64,000 nt of DNA from Todiramphus chloris collaris (lineage: Eukaryota; Chordata; Aves; Coraciiformes; Alcedinidae). Both the position numbers and the translations under genes were made by a program. The DNA is taken from NCBI GenBank assembly GCA_025345505.1, contig JANVCC010000073.1, forward strand, positions 6,443,547 through 6,507,546. The letters run 5' to 3'. This document shows positions 13,539 through 26,800 of the stretch, in pieces (position 1 is the first letter of the stretch; each line of letters opens with the position of its first letter). The notes under the pieces are model-generated. The model saw only the letters and a list, made by a program, of their open reading frames with translations, was not told the origin of the DNA and made no database searches.

Positions 13539-13960
13539 GCCAAAACACACAACCCACTGCAGAAAAACATCCTTATTATTTTCACTTGACCAAGACACTG
13601 TCTGTGGTCACAAGGACAGCTCATCTCTGCTACAGGCAGGCAGGGTCAGTCTGGTCTGCCACACGAGACCTTTACAGCTTTGCTGGTTCTTGGTGCCCAG
13701 GCGCACGGAGACTGGCAGAGGGAGATGCAGCGAGAGCCCAGCTAACCCCAAGATGGTGCCCAGGGGAAACTCCGGCCAATTCTTCCGGAAAAGCCAAAAC
13801 CAGGGGACAGCCCCAGCCAGGAAAGCAACATGCTGCTGCCCCTTCCTATTCAAGGGGCACTGCCAAGCGGCAAGGAGGGTCACATGAAGCGATCAGCTCA
13901 GGGCCAGGGAACCGGGTGGAAAACAGGTCTGCTGTGAGGGAGAGGTTCAGGGCGCCAGTC

Positions 13961-15451
13961 AATCATTAGCAGCACAACCTCTGAACAGCCAACGAGCTCC
14001 CACTTGTTATTAAATCTGCTGCCCTCATGCACATGGCACCAAGAAGAAACCGGATGTTCAGCCTTCCCAAGCAGGCAAGGCTTCAGACTTCCAGAGTTAC
14101 GCTTGAAATTACAACGCGAGAGCAGCTGCTTGGGGTTAGGTGAAATAGTCATCCTTCCTGTTTCCCAGCACTGGCCACAGCCAGGGGCCACAGGGAAGTT
14201 ACAATGGGATAAAAATCGCTAAGACCGAGTTGCAAAACCTCACTGGGCGTTACCATGGGCAGACAGAAATAAAAACAAACTCCCCTTCTGTTTTACTTGC
14301 TCAGATGCAGAACTGACTACACGAGGAGGGATGGGGCATCTCTCTCCAGGTCATGCAACTCTTCTACGCATTCCAGATCATCCCTGTGAGATGAAGAAGG
14401 GACAAGGGAAGCCAACACCATCTGCAGAGCTCTGCAAGCAGCAGCCGATGGTGACAGACCGTCCCTGCAGCCCCTTCACAGCCAGGCTCCGAGCAGAGCA
14501 CAGCAGTGATTAAAGACTCTGCTGCTGACTATCCTCAGAGTTATAACCACTACGCCACGGAGAGACCTCACTGAATGCCTCGCTCATTCTTTTCTGTCAA
14601 GTCAATTCAGCAGTTTACAAGGCACGATCCAGGGGAGAAGGCTGTTAAACTATAAAGTTCATTTGGCTGAGAACACAAGACAATTGCTCCATCCTCAGAG
14701 AAGGCAGCAAATACTTGCTTTGTTCAGTTTCATTGGTATTAGGTTCTACACACTGCAGATAAGTGACTTTCACAGACTTGGCTTAGAACATAGAACAAAG
14801 AAACATCCAAAAGTAGAAAGCTGTGTTCTTTGGGAAGCAGCATTACATCCTGCATTTAAAAATCTGTGTGTCATGGCCGTACATCAATGGTAAGAATTCA
14901 TCAAAAAGAAGACTTAGCTCCAAGTTTCTCTATTTTTAATATTTACTTATGTTCTCAAAGGTCTCATAACAGTACAAGGTTTAGGGAGAAGTCCTGAAAT
15001 CATTTTTTTATTTGTTTGCCTAACCTCCACAATTGGCCTCCACTGTAACAACTGTCAGCAGAAATTCTGCTGCTCTGTACCACTGCAAATACAGCAGGAG
15101 AGAACTCTACTCCTGCACAGTCCTCGCTTTTTCAATAAATTAAACATGAAAGGCTATCCGCGTCATATGTAGAGGGTTTCACCTGCATCAGCCTCCCACT
15201 GTTTGATCTGGAAAACTTCACATCCTAACCATAAACTTCCCACCTACAGCAGAGCAAGATGTGAAGGAAATGAGTCAAGAACTTCTCAGACTTAAGAACT
15301 TAAAGAGGAACTCACACAGAGCAGACACCAAGAAAACCACAGCCTGGAAACGTCGCTAAATTCTGTACGACAAACATTTGGTAAAAATGGAAAAAAACAA
15401 CAAAAAACCCACTATGAATTTCCATCCATTCCCATAAAACATGAGACAGAC
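13961..15451. other. Unique DNA, no gene recognised
   Basis: Mixed-composition unique sequence. GC content falls gradually from the CpG-enriched stretch on its left to AT-rich DNA at about 14.9 kb. Frames are below 100 codons and unrecognised. No repeat family was identified before the CR1 at 15.45 kb. Confidence 0.55.
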
Positions 15452-15903
15452 CTCACAGAATGGTAGGGGTTGGAAGAGACCTCAAAAGATAATCTAGTCT
15501 AACCCCCTGCCAGAGCAGGATCACCTGGAGCAGGTCAGAGAGGAATGCCTCCAGGTGGGTTTGGAATGTCTCCAGAGGAGACTCCACAACCCCCCTGGGC
15601 AGCCTATTCCAGGCTCTGTCACCCTCACCGTGAAAAAGTTTTTCCTTATGTTTACCCAAAACCCCCTATGCTCCAGCTTGTACCCATTACCCCTTGTCCT
15701 ATCACTGGATGTCACTGAGAAGAGCCTGGCTCCATCCTCCTGACACTTGCCCTTTACGTATTTATAGACATTGATAAGGTCACCCCTGAGTTTCCTCTTC
15801 TCCAGGCTAAAAAGACCCAGCTCTCTCAGCCTCTCCTAAGGGAGAGGCCCCACTCCCTTAATCATCCTAGTGCCTCTGCACTGGACTCTCTCCAGTAGAC
15901 TTC
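15452..15903 (-). mobile_element. CR1 LINE 3' fragment, minus strand
   Basis: This CR1 copy is in reverse orientation. Its 3' end is at the low coordinate, with 'cacagaatggtaggggttgg' as the reverse of the canonical CR1 terminus. The minus strand encodes pieces of the reverse transcriptase C-terminus in shifted frames: [25 protein letters not shown], then [18 protein letters not shown]. The frame changes between blocks, so at least one indel has destroyed the ORF. The segment near 15.75-15.85 kb is the reverse of the 'LFSLEKRRLRGDL' region. About 450 bases remain and the copy is 5'-truncated near 15903. Confidence 0.94.
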
Positions 15904-18900
15904 TTACTTTCTAATTATTATGCATATATAAAGCAGCAGTCATGTCGTGGGTACAGTATCACTAAATACACGGAAAAATCTATAATGACCAGTTTAGTCA
16001 TCACCCCAGAAAAACAAACAGGCTTAAAACTGAAGCAGAGGACATTCAGATGATAGACTACAGAATTTAAAGCACACCGAATGTTGTGCCAAATTAACAA
16101 AAAATAAAACCAAAAGAGAGGCTTTGTAAATGTTCAGAGCACAAGGAGATTGCCGCAAGGGCTGATCCAAAAACTCTGTCACCCAGTCCATCGTGAGGCA
16201 GGGAGAGACCAGATGGACCAACAGAAGATGTTCAGTCAGACAGTCCCAAACAATTATATAGTCCATGGTTCAAAACATACCAGAAGTGATAGAGATCATC
16301 TTGCTTCTATTCCCATCTGTCCGTGGCTCACTCAAAGAAGCTTCAGAACCTCTTTCCAAGGGGAAGCATTGCTGTTCCCAGGAATACAGAAAGCACCAGG
16401 TAATAAATCCTGCAAGCTCTGAGCTCACTTCCACAAAATACTTTGAAAAATGTCAGAATTGTTGAGATACAAATTTTACAGTTACAACCCCAAAAGCGTG
16501 TTAAATTATACCAGCATTACAGCCAAAGCCAGTTGTGGCTGGAATCCACGTGCTCCAGGTAAGTAATTCTCTTATGGGACACTCTGAAGAGACAGAGGAA
16601 AATGAGTGGCTAAAATTGGTTGTTGCAAACATTTCTTTTCCCAATGAAATCGTGGCTACACCGATTCTCCTATAGTTTTTTAGCAGCCATATTGTGCTCC
16701 ACTCACATCTTACACTCCATACCAGAGCCAGCAGTACATTTGCTGCTCACCCAGCTAACCTGGACTACCTACACTACTAACATCCTGAAATTAGTGCCCA
16801 TAAACACATCAGGGCTCCAACACATGGCTTGTTTCTTACTGCAGACCACATAACCCCTTTCTCAACCTCTCCTCAGCATGCGACCTCCCTTCCACAGACT
16901 TCAGCTGTTGACACTTGGTACAGAACATAAAAAGTTACAGTTCTCTGCTCTAAGGAGCAAGTTGCTAGAAGGGAGATGAAAAAGGACAGAGATTAGAAAA
17001 GCAGGATCAGTATCATCATCCTGTAAAGTTGTAGGCAACAAATCAAGGTGTGTTAGAGAGCAATCAGCTTCATCCCAATGGACTCCATGGGGATAGGGTG
17101 TGTAGGAGAATGGGTACACCAACAGAAACAGTTACCTCTTCTAGTATGTCCTTGAAGTTCCAGACCACTAAGGATGCAGTCTGTAATCAGCTCCTGTGCA
17201 AGTGGGTATTTGTCCAAGGAGAGTGTTGGTATCACAAACAGCAGCTCTATTTTGAGGGAGGCCAGCATATTTAACAACAGGCTTTGTTCATTGTACAGAC
17301 ATCCAACAATACTTCCAGCAAGGGTTTCTCCTTGATTTTTAAAGGACTTGAATTTCTCTTTCCTGTCTCCTGCATTCTGAATTCCCTTCTCTGCAGCAGT
17401 TACTGTGACCAGGCTATTTGCAATGCTACATGATCCATTCCTCCGGCTTCGCTGTCCTACTTCCTTGCAGGCTGAGCTCCCTGACCTCTGACTGAGCCTT
17501 CCACTATGATCAGCTTCAACAGGGTTCCCTCTGCCTCACTGTCTAATGAGCTTAGAAAAATTCTGAACATCTTGTCATGGTTTCACTTTAACAGATTATT
17601 TTTCCTTAACGGAGATGGGCAGGAGGCAGTAACTCCAGAGATGCCCTTTGGATGCCAAGGACTTCAAAAGCAAGGTTGGTGTTGTTCCCCCTCCCCTTCC
17701 ATTTCCACTGTTGGCTTTGACATTTTGGAGTTCAGAGGGCTCCGTACACAGGCAGGAGAAATAATTTCTCACTTGGCCAGCTGAAGGCTCCTACGGAGAA
17801 CAACAAATTAACAGTAATGGATTACAAGAAGTAAACTGGGCTTTGCTCATCTGCAGCCACGCTCTGCCCCCAAGGGACAATTTTTATAAATACAATGTTG
17901 TTGATCTTCACACGTTTCCCCTCAAATCTAGACTCTCACCTCTTTATCAGTGGCAGGCACCGTTGTCAAAGGAAATGGAAATGAACCATCGCGATAATCC
18001 GTGGAGCAAAGAGCAGACTGGAAGGCTCAAGCTCATCCAGCTATTTGCCTTTCTGCTGCAAACGGCTCGCGCTGCAGCTCCAAAGCAGGCCTCGTGTAAT
18101 CTGTAAGTTTCTTATTCATCTTCATAAAACTCTAATTTTACACAGCAATAGTGTTAAGTCAGTTAAACACAAGAACGGTTTTAGCGGTTTCCAGAGAGCT
18201 GATGTCATTTGGGAACAGTGTACTCCATTTATGTGTTACATCTGAAAAAACAACAAACCCAGAGCCAGACACAAATCACAAAGAAACACAGCGAGTGCTT
18301 TATGAGGCCATAAATCTAAGGCTATGGATATGCAGAGACCAACACTATAATTTATGGACACAAAACTTTACAGTATTTAGAATATGAGCAAAACATGCTG
18401 CAGCAAGAGCAAATATATGATGCACTAAAATTTCACTAAGGAAAAATATTACTGGTGCTCCATTGCACAAGTTCAAAGGCAGTGGTCCAAGCATGTCATG
18501 GTGCACACCAGTCAGAGAGATGCTGTGAGAACAGCCACACGGCACACGTGCAGCGCCTCAGGTATGCTCTGGCCTGGCTGACCATTACCTAAGCACCTTT
18601 CTTCTCCATCAAGAAGGGTCAGGAAGAAGGAATGAGCACAAAAGGGTCCCGATTCACAGCTGGTGAAATGCAATGTTATATCCTTCAGAACCACGCATTC
18701 CTCTGCTGCTCAAATGCCTAACAGCAGAAGTTTAATCAGCATTCCTCCACAGCCAGGAAGCACACAAATACACAGAGCAGCAAAGCTAATGTGCTTTAAA
18801 AAAGAAAAAATTCTTTAGAAGGTACAATGTGGACACACTTCTAAATTGTTTTTTTAACCCAAATTTTATCCCTGCTCCCTGGCTACATGTGTCTGTTCTG

Positions 18901-19499
18901 CAGCAAAGCATCTCCAGGCACCAGCAGCTGAGAGCTATGTCAGCCATGCTTCAGTGGGGCAGAAAAGTACCTTCTGTTTAAAGAAACATGACATAAGAGT
19001 AATCTGAACAGGCAAAATTTAACACCACGCTGACCACCAGCTTCTGGGGTAACAAATGTGATTATGCACTTGGAGATGCAGCGAACTGTGGGAAATGCAC
19101 TCGAGACCTGGCCACATCCTGCCGTTCCACACCCCCGTGCACCTGCCCACCCCTGCTCTGAGAAGGTACCACCAGAGGTTTAGCATCAGGTCAGAGGAGA
19201 TTCCATGGCCAGAATACAGGGCCACTTCCAGCAGGAATATGGCAGATCCTTGGTTAAAAAAAAAGCAAAAGCAGATACCTAACATGAAAATGTAAGTCAC
19301 GGGAAGTTCTCAGCGCATCAGGTGGATGCTTAGTTGCTCTGCTAGCTTCAGTTTAAACCCTAACCCAGCTTCAAACTCGAAGACACTGAGAACACAGAGG
19401 ACATGGTCCAAGGCCTCACCAGGCACCAGGACAAGCAATCAACCCCGCACCTTCCTCACCTTGGCCTTTGCCCCAAGCCCATCTTACTCTTCACAAAAA
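15904..19499. other. Unique DNA, no gene recognised
   Basis: No recognisable gene or repeat. Frames on either strand are 100 codons or shorter. The interval 16.0-16.4 kb is open on both strands over about 80-90 codons, but no match is recognised. A GTAAGT donor after CAG at 16559 is preceded by a short open segment with a weak acceptor; I do not call it an exon. Confidence 0.55.
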
Positions 19500-19728
19500 C
19501 AAGGTAGGTTTAGACTGGACATTAAGAAAAAATTCTCCACGGAAAGGGTAGTGAAATATTGGAATGGGCTGCCCAGGGAAGGGGTTGAGTCACCATCCCT
19601 GGATGGGTTTAAACATCGCTGGGATGTGGTGTTGGGGGACACGGTCTAGGGGTGAACTTGTAGAGTAGGGCTGATGGTTGGACACGATGACCCCAAGGGT
19701 CTTTTCCAACCTGAGAGATTCTGTGAAA
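19500..19728 (+). mobile_element. CR1 LINE 3' fragment
   Basis: Plus-strand CR1 end. One frame reads through [20 protein letters not shown] and [18 protein letters not shown], close to the CR1 consensus C-terminus, and ends at the natural TAG position. It is followed by the 3' untranslated region with 'ccaagggtcttttccaacct' and a single degenerate octamer ('agattctgtgaa'). About 230 bases remain. The relatively intact C-terminal frame suggests it is younger than the copies at 6.5 or 55.9 kb. Confidence 0.94.
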
Positions 19729-22700
19729 TGCTAATGCTGCCTCATAAGCTGCCTTTGAGAAGAGGTCAAAAATAAGTAACATGTAACCACAGAATCCACT
19801 GAAGAGCTGCCATCCTTATTCAGCAATGCAGCACTGCAGTGCTCCGAGTCAGTAACATCCTCCACCCAGGCACAGTGACAGGTCTTCTCAGTCTGAACCG
19901 ATTCCTCCAAAAGACTTGGAAACCAGAAGACATGTTGATCTATATTCTTACAGATCAATAAGCTGAAGCACAAGGTGTTCTCGCAAGCAGATATTACGTT
20001 CATTTGATAAATAAGCAAAGTGAGACACAAGTGAGTTCACACTCCTCCCTCACCTCAGTGGTATTTCAGATAGCACTTTCAGCCCTGACTCCCAGCTGCT
20101 TGCCCTGGTTTTCCAGTGCAATGAAGTACAAGTGCAGAGTCAGCTTCCAGTACAGCAAAACACACGGTAAACACATAGCTGTCCTGAGCTGGGACCCATT
20201 AGCAAAGGCCCACTAGCTCTGTAGCAACTGGGACTGTGCCACAACTGGTAATTCTCCCTTTAAAGGGAAGAACATAGTTATGATCTGGATAGTTCCAGCT
20301 TTTTCCCTCCTATTCCCCATCCTCCTATCTTTCTCACACACACACCCCCACACTGCCCCTAGTTTTGCTCAGTTTTAAGAGGTGATTCACATTCCTTACT
20401 ATCGCTTTCATTGCAACACCCGATTAACGATACTTTGAGAGTAACCATAGCTCTTAGAGAAGAAAGCTTTCCATCAGCAGAGCACCAGGCTTCAAACTCT
20501 GCACCAGACTTGGAGAAGAAGAAACAGGTCCAGGAGAATAAAATGACTCCTGCAAACTAATAGCAAGGCTAGATATAGAAACCTGGCATTCCCAGTGCCC
20601 CGTGTACAACATTCTCAGGCTGCTCTCCCAGTAAAGTAGCAACTTACTTCCTGTCCTCCCCCAAATTGGACTGTGATCAGGATGTAAGAAAGAGCTTTCT
20701 CTACTATTCCAACCCCTTCCCAGTCACTGCTATTGTATGTTCTTGCCCAGGCATCCATTAAGTTGGAAAAAGCAATTCATAGACATTTAAGAGCTAGTTT
20801 AGGACTGAAAACAAATACATAACATGGAGCAAACGCTAAAATAAACTACAGTTGGGATCTGAAGTCCAAGAGAAAAAGAAACACACATGCAAAACAAGCA
20901 TAAGGTGAAAGCAACTGTACCTATATATTACAAATACCAATAGTAAAATACATACAGCTATAAATACAACATACTTTAGCATTTGCCCAGTGAAATAGAG
21001 TGTTAAATGTTAACCACTGCCCTTACTACTTCAAGTGCAATTTCTCTTTCAGGAGCAAGATATTACAGAAATTTTGTGCAGAACATTCAAAACTACTGTA
21101 GTTAAAATAAATTACATGTTTGGATTCAATTAGCAGACCCTGATGAGTCACAGCCCTCATTTGGCATTTATTTAGAGGGAAAAAAAAAAAAAAAATAAAA
21201 TCTTGGAAGCCTCCAGCACCACAAAGAAAATTCAAAGGGAGTGTGAATTCAAGCATTTGGAAAAAAATGAGAGGTGCATTAATCAGCAGGTTCAACCTCC
21301 CAACGGCAGGGAAAAAAATTTATTGCTTGTCTCAGGCATCCTTCAATCTGACCTGCAAAGCAAGCAAATTTAAAGTAACATCCAGTACCTTACTGTGGCT
21401 CACAGGCTGCGAGCCAAAACAGTCTCCATTACTTGCATTTCCCATACACATATAGACAAGTGTCTTAACCACACCAAGGTCATTCGATACCAAGACTATT
21501 AAATTAAGTTTTCCTCTAAAATGAGGCCTCATTATCAAGACTAATTAAAGGATGGCAAAACCTTCTGAACAGCTCCAATCCTCGGCAAAGGCTTATTCGT
21601 GACTAGAGCATTCTTTAGAAATGATGTTGATGAAAATTGTTAAAAGCTATTTTAGTCTCTGTGCTAAAGGTCTCCTGACTATCAACACCAGAACTCTGTA
21701 AAATTGCCACGATACACGATTTTCCTGTTTGCACTTTCACCACACGCTTTTTATTGATCTTCTGGACTGCCTACTTGGAGCAATTATCCACCAACGTTTG
21801 GAAATCACAGTTATGGGAAAGCAGCTCGATGTAGTGCTCCATTTTATCCCAGGAACACTGGTTCCCCAGGGGCAGAATGCAACACTTACAGGAGCTTACT
21901 CCTGCTAGCATTTCAGATTGCTGCTTCAGCTGTGATGTCAAAAACTTGTTGAGTGTTGCTCGTTTCTTAGGGGCTCGTACAGTCAGTATTAGGTAGACAG
22001 TCCCAGACAGAAGCAATGCTTTGTGAACTCAGCCAAGACCTGAAGCCACATTCCAAAATGCCTGAAAGCAGAGGAGCACAGATAATGGAAAGAACAGAAA
22101 AGGGCTTGCATTGCAGCAACGCCTCCTTAGACCTCAGGAAGAAGCTTCGATACCCTAACTTGGAACCTCTGTGGAATAGAAATAGTTCCCCTTCCTCTTC
22201 TTATCCATGGCTCCCTGTAAAGAAGTGTCTCCCTTGAGCTTCCCCTTCTCCTCTAAATGTCCCTTCCACCCATGACACACAATGCAGAGATCTGCGTTGT
22301 GTTTGAAGCGAGATTGAGAGCCTTAGACTGCAACATCATTTTCAAAACACAAAAAGCTAAGAAACTGTGACACTTTGGCAAGCACTCGGGTCTTCGGAGT
22401 TTCTTCCTTTTCAGAGCAAGAGTGGAGCACGTGAGTGAGAAGTTTCTTCTGGTGCCATTGCAATTAAAGAACTTAGAAAAATCCCATTCAGCTGAACACT
22501 GCAAACAATAATAGCCAGCTCCCTCCTAGCTCAGGCAGCTCACTTAGTCTTTGTCAGGAGCCCCACGCGCCCAAGCAGCTTCATCTCAACCTCCTCCCAG
22601 AGCTGTGCTCACCCCTCTAAGCTTCCTCAGCAGCAGCTTTACCCACACGGGCAGAACTCAGTCCCCAGGCTGCTGCCATCGCTCCTCTCACTCTAATTTC

Positions 22701-23690
22701 ATTAGCCTTGCTGTGGATATATCCCCAGGCCTAAACCAACAGCTTCCTACCATTTCCCCCATCGCACGGAGGGTGAAATGGCCTCATCCATTCAGGCTGA
22801 AGTAGGAAGGCCTACCCCATCCATCTGCTTTAAGCAGGTCTTTGAGAAGTGGCTACCATTAGTGCCTTCTTCCTGCAGGCCAGGTGTCGCTGCCAGCAGG
22901 ACCACTGCTTATTGCTTCTCAGCAGGACACACAGATGAACACCCACGTCACTCACAGGTTTCCACACTACACACATCGGGAAGCTGAGAGCAGCTGAAAA
23001 ATCTTGCAAGACAACCAATTACCAAAGCCTTTACGCTGCTCTTCTCAGACCCATGCCGAGGGGACGGACGCGCTCTGTTTTCCATAATTAGACACTCCCA
23101 TTATCTGCTCAAGAACCCAGGGATAAAATCAATTTAATACACGGAAATTACAGTTTTCACAAGAAATTGCATTACAGTAACAGCAACAGGGCTCTTAAGT
23201 ACTAAGCCTGCCAGTGAGTGGGGAAAACGCTGGAGAAAGGAAGCTGATCCGGAGCAGCAGGCACAGTGACAGTGAAGAGCAGCGGGCCAGCCCTTCACAA
23301 GGCACACAGACTGTGGTGACTATTTGGGAAACGGTGCAAAACTGCTAAAAAAAAAAAAAAGAGAGGTTTTTTCCAATTGTTCTCCTGAGGGGAGGTGGTT
23401 CCAAGAATGAAGAGATTTCTGAGGGCTCTGAAGAACGCAGGAAAAGCTCTCTAGCTCTGGACCACCTTATAGTGTGTGGAAATTAAATTGCTAAGTTTGC
23501 CCCCCAGAACACTGACCCAGTGAATGTTGCTGGAACGGGCTCCTTTAGCTCACATCTTTTTATTTCTGGGTCTCGCCCAGCCTCACAGAACCCTTCCTCT
23601 CTGCCTGTCCCGAGGCTTTAATTCATTTGATGAACTTCTATCTCTTTGCCTAACACTGACCTGTTTTTCCCCTGGGAGAAAAACATCAGA
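19729..23690. other. Unique DNA, no gene recognised
   Basis: Unique sequence without a recognised gene or transposon. Low-complexity pieces include a short (CA) stretch near 20334-20352, 16 A at 21180-21195 and 14 A at 23347-23360. Frames are 100 codons or shorter. GC rises around 22.5-23.0 kb but no feature can be named there. Confidence 0.55.
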
Positions 23691-23752
23691 GGGGAGGAAG
23701 AGGGGAGGAAGAGGGGAGGAAGAGGGGAGGAAGAGGGGAGGAAGAGGGGAGG
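23691..23752 (+). repeat. 11-bp purine minisatellite (GGGGAGGAAGA), truncated by gap
   Basis: At least 5.6 perfect copies of the 11-base unit GGGGAGGAAGA, all purine on the plus strand, run directly into the N block. There are six GGGG tracts, at 23691, 23702, 23713, 23724, 23735 and 23746, separated by exactly seven bases. This meets the G3+N1-7 quadruplex pattern. The true copy number is unknown because the assembly stops inside the array. Apparent Arg/Gly/Glu-rich peptides across it are an effect of the repeat. Confidence 0.97.
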
Positions 23753-23852
23753 NNNNNNNNNNNNNNNNNNNNNNNNNNNNNNNNNNNNNNNNNNNNNNNN
23801 NNNNNNNNNNNNNNNNNNNNNNNNNNNNNNNNNNNNNNNNNNNNNNNNNNNN
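23753..23852. other. Assembly gap, 100 N
   Basis: Exactly 100 N, the usual placeholder for a gap of unknown size. The left flank is the 11-bp purine array and the right flank starts with eight G, so the missing sequence is probably a continuing G-rich array that failed to sequence or assemble. Confidence 0.99.
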
Positions 23853-26800
23853 GGGGGGGGAGTATAGCAATGAAGCAATGATTTGTCACTGTAAAATGTA
23901 TTTACCCTATTCTCCATGCTTTACATCAAAAAGCCACTCAAAATCCAAGTCATCAACCATTTCTCCATTATTGCAAAATACACTGTAATCCACTTGTGTG
24001 CTTTCACAATTTTAAGATTAAAATTACCCTGTCAAGACATTTTTATAGCTTTTAATTTTTTTTTTTTTAAACTCATGTTTTAATACCCCTCTCACCAGGC
24101 TTAAAAAGCAAACGCCTTTCCCTATTGATTTGTTCTTCTCCTTTGGCAAACATTGATTTTCCACCCCCCTCGAGTTACAAATGAAAAACTAACACGTCTG
24201 TTTTGTTCCACGACAACAGCTTCTCAGTACCAATTGAGACCCCCCCTCTCAACTTGCCAAAAACTTCATCATTCGTGACTCAGCACTATATAGGGTGACT
24301 ACACACCCTTCACAAAGCTACTTCTGCTAGAATGGCTGAAGAACCCAACCATCTGAGAGGGTACCGCACAAAAAAAAGCTAATGTTTGCTTCAGTAAAAT
24401 AATTGGATTGTCTAAAGAACAAAGAAGTCTCTTTAAAAGCCTATGCAAGCTCCCAAGGGGCAATATGACCTTGGAGAGCAGTACACCATCTGGTCTGCCA
24501 AGCCTTACTTGGACTGTTCCATGGTCTTAATCATTAAGACTCATCTTTATCATGTCAATGATAATTCGGGGGAGGAGAAGAAGAAGGGGTTGGGCTGGTC
24601 ACTGCATGAAACAATCCTTTATCTTGAATAAATATGGTGCCACACTGCCAGGGAACCCAGAATCCTTTCAGAACATAGTAGACACTCCAAGATGTTTATA
24701 CAGCACCTCACACTGTATTGAGGTAAGAGACTCAAAGCCAATACTCATGTGTTTCATATGATGAGCAGGAAAAAAAAAAACAACCAGCCAACACATAAAT
24801 GAATGGAGGGAACAAAACCAGCACCAGCATCACTGGTCACTAACTTGCCCACTGGTAAGGAAGACGTACTTGACACATTTTGTGCAGCACTTTAGCTCTC
24901 CCTAGGATTTCAGAGCATTTCACTCCCTGGGGCAGCGAGGATTTGGAGATGTTTTACATCAGTATTTTCAGAGTTCAGTTTTTATTTCTTAGCTGCTCTT
25001 TCACCAAACCCCAATAAGCTTTTCATCGCCCACAGCAGCCCAGCTAGCAAATTCTACACATAAGTAACTGCTGACAGGTATCACTGAGAAGCCAAGGAAA
25101 AAATAGAGATGCATGGAAAATGAGCTTGAAGTATGAAGTATTAGACAAATACACTAAAGGCTAGTGAAAAAAAGCCAACTAAACACTAGTTTGCAGGCTT
25201 CACTTTACACATGGAGGATAAGAAGTGTTCAATTAATGACCCAATATTCAGCAAACCAAAGATTTTCCTCATAAGACAGGATGGCACATTTTACACAAGT
25301 TAGTCCCCAGGACAAAGCTCTGCTTCCTTTAGATACAAGTCTACTGCCCTTCCAACTACTTTGCAACTTCACAAGCCCATCCTTAACCGAGTGGTTACAC
25401 TGTGAGTAGAAGTGTTGAAATGAAAAGCCTGTAGAAGGAACAAAGACACTCCAGCAGAAGTTTGGAAAGAATGAGCAGAGAAGCCACAGTGAAAAGGAAC
25501 AGCAAAGCCCGAGATGAGCCGGGGGTCAGGGCAGACTGATCTCGAGTCCCCTGACACGTACATCCCCCGAGAAATGCCTGCTTTGGAGCTGCTCTGCATT
25601 CACAGCAAAGACCACACAGTCTTCCTACAAATTACACCAGGTTGGTTTGGAGCTTTATGTAAAAAAGCAGAATCTTTGTGCATTTGTGTCTCTTTCTGCC
25701 CCTTTGTCACAGTCATGTGAAAACCTCTTTGTTGATGGCAATCCACTTGGGCAGAGATCTTCATGGCTACTAAATTCCTCAAACTTCAGGAAAGATAGAC
25801 AATCTAGCAGAGGAAAAAAAGGTGTTATGGTGAATAGAGAGGGTAAGACCTCGGTCCTTGTTAATGATCAAGAAACCTTCATGGGAAAGACTTGCTTTGA
25901 GTTCCCTAATTACAGAAAAAGCATCTCTCAAACTTTGCAGTTATTAGACCTGAGAAATTCCACCTTTTATTCACGGTTTTTTATGCTGCTATGAATCCTC
26001 CAGAGCTCACTCTAAGTTAGGAACTCAGTTAAAGCTCTTCCCATGACCAAAATATTCTCTTCTCCCCAACTCATTCCCACTTTTTTTGTGAATTCTCTGT
26101 TGTCTTATAAAGCTCTACCTCACTACTGTAGCTTTCGGATAATTTAGTTAAAAAGCCAATCAACCATGAGCCACAAAGCGATAGGAAACGAGTTTTCATT
26201 AGTTCTGCTAGTCACAAAAGCACTTGTTTATTATTACAGAAGCAGCTGGAATATATTTGGTTTCTGCACAATGTGTCTCAAATTTTACTCTCAAAACCAA
26301 GAACAGCTGGGACATAAGATTACTGACAGTTGCCTGTAACATTATTAAAAAAACCCAAACAAAACCCCAAAACTAACTCAAACAATACCATCACAAGAAA
26401 AGGCTCCAGTCTGTCAAGGAAGAATACACCAGGAGTAAGGCAAGAAATCTGCCAAGAAGTAGGATGTATTTTTGCAGTCTTTACTGGCTATCTAGAAAAC
26501 AAAACAAACACACGTTAATGAAAGCAGGCAAGTGATGAGAGCCAGGGGCATGCGTCAACGATGGAAAAATCCAGAGGAATCCAACAGCAGAGTGAGGAAA
26601 ATGCTGTGTGGAAACGTCCTAAGTTGTTATTCACATCTTAAAGCTGAACTCCCTTTAACCTGGCTCTCCACAATGTGGGTGTTAACTGGTAGAGCTCTGC
26701 ATGCAGGACTACCTGTCTACACTCGGCTATCCCTATCTGAAGTGCTCTGCTCTCACTGCATTCTGCTGTACTGTAGATAAAAGAGCTTTCCAAGCCGCTT

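Larger units (their letters stand above)
12720..13960. promoter_or_regulatory. GC- and CpG-enriched stretch, possible weak CpG island
   Basis: This part stands out from its AT-rich, CpG-poor surroundings. By hand count there are about 9 CpG in 12721-12900 and about 16 in 13141-13490, with observed/expected near 0.5-0.6, which is borderline for a CpG island. It contains a GC box (GGCGGG near 13394), an NRF1-like site and a plausible splice donor (listed separately). Long frames overlap on both strands here, including 150 and 166 codons on the minus strand, but they start at non-ATG codons or run through poly-A/T and match no known family. It may be a promoter or first exon of a gene outside the window, a non-coding RNA start, or only a local GC peak. 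Confidence 0.35.

Noticed and set aside
12804..13557. Overlapping minus-strand open frames of 150 and 166 codons, one with a hydrophobic segment
   Set aside because: They start at non-ATG codons or read through a poly-T run, overlap plus-strand frames of similar length, and match no family; GC-rich composition explains the lack of stops.
16024..16422. Region open on both strands, considered as an old LTR or endogenous retroviral remnant
   Set aside because: No TG...CA ends, primer-binding site, polypurine tract or recognisable retroviral protein block.
16482..16558. Possible 77-bp exon ending at CAG|GTAAGT with an open frame
   Set aside because: The acceptor side has almost no polypyrimidine tract and the 25-residue peptide matches nothing; a good donor alone is expected by chance.
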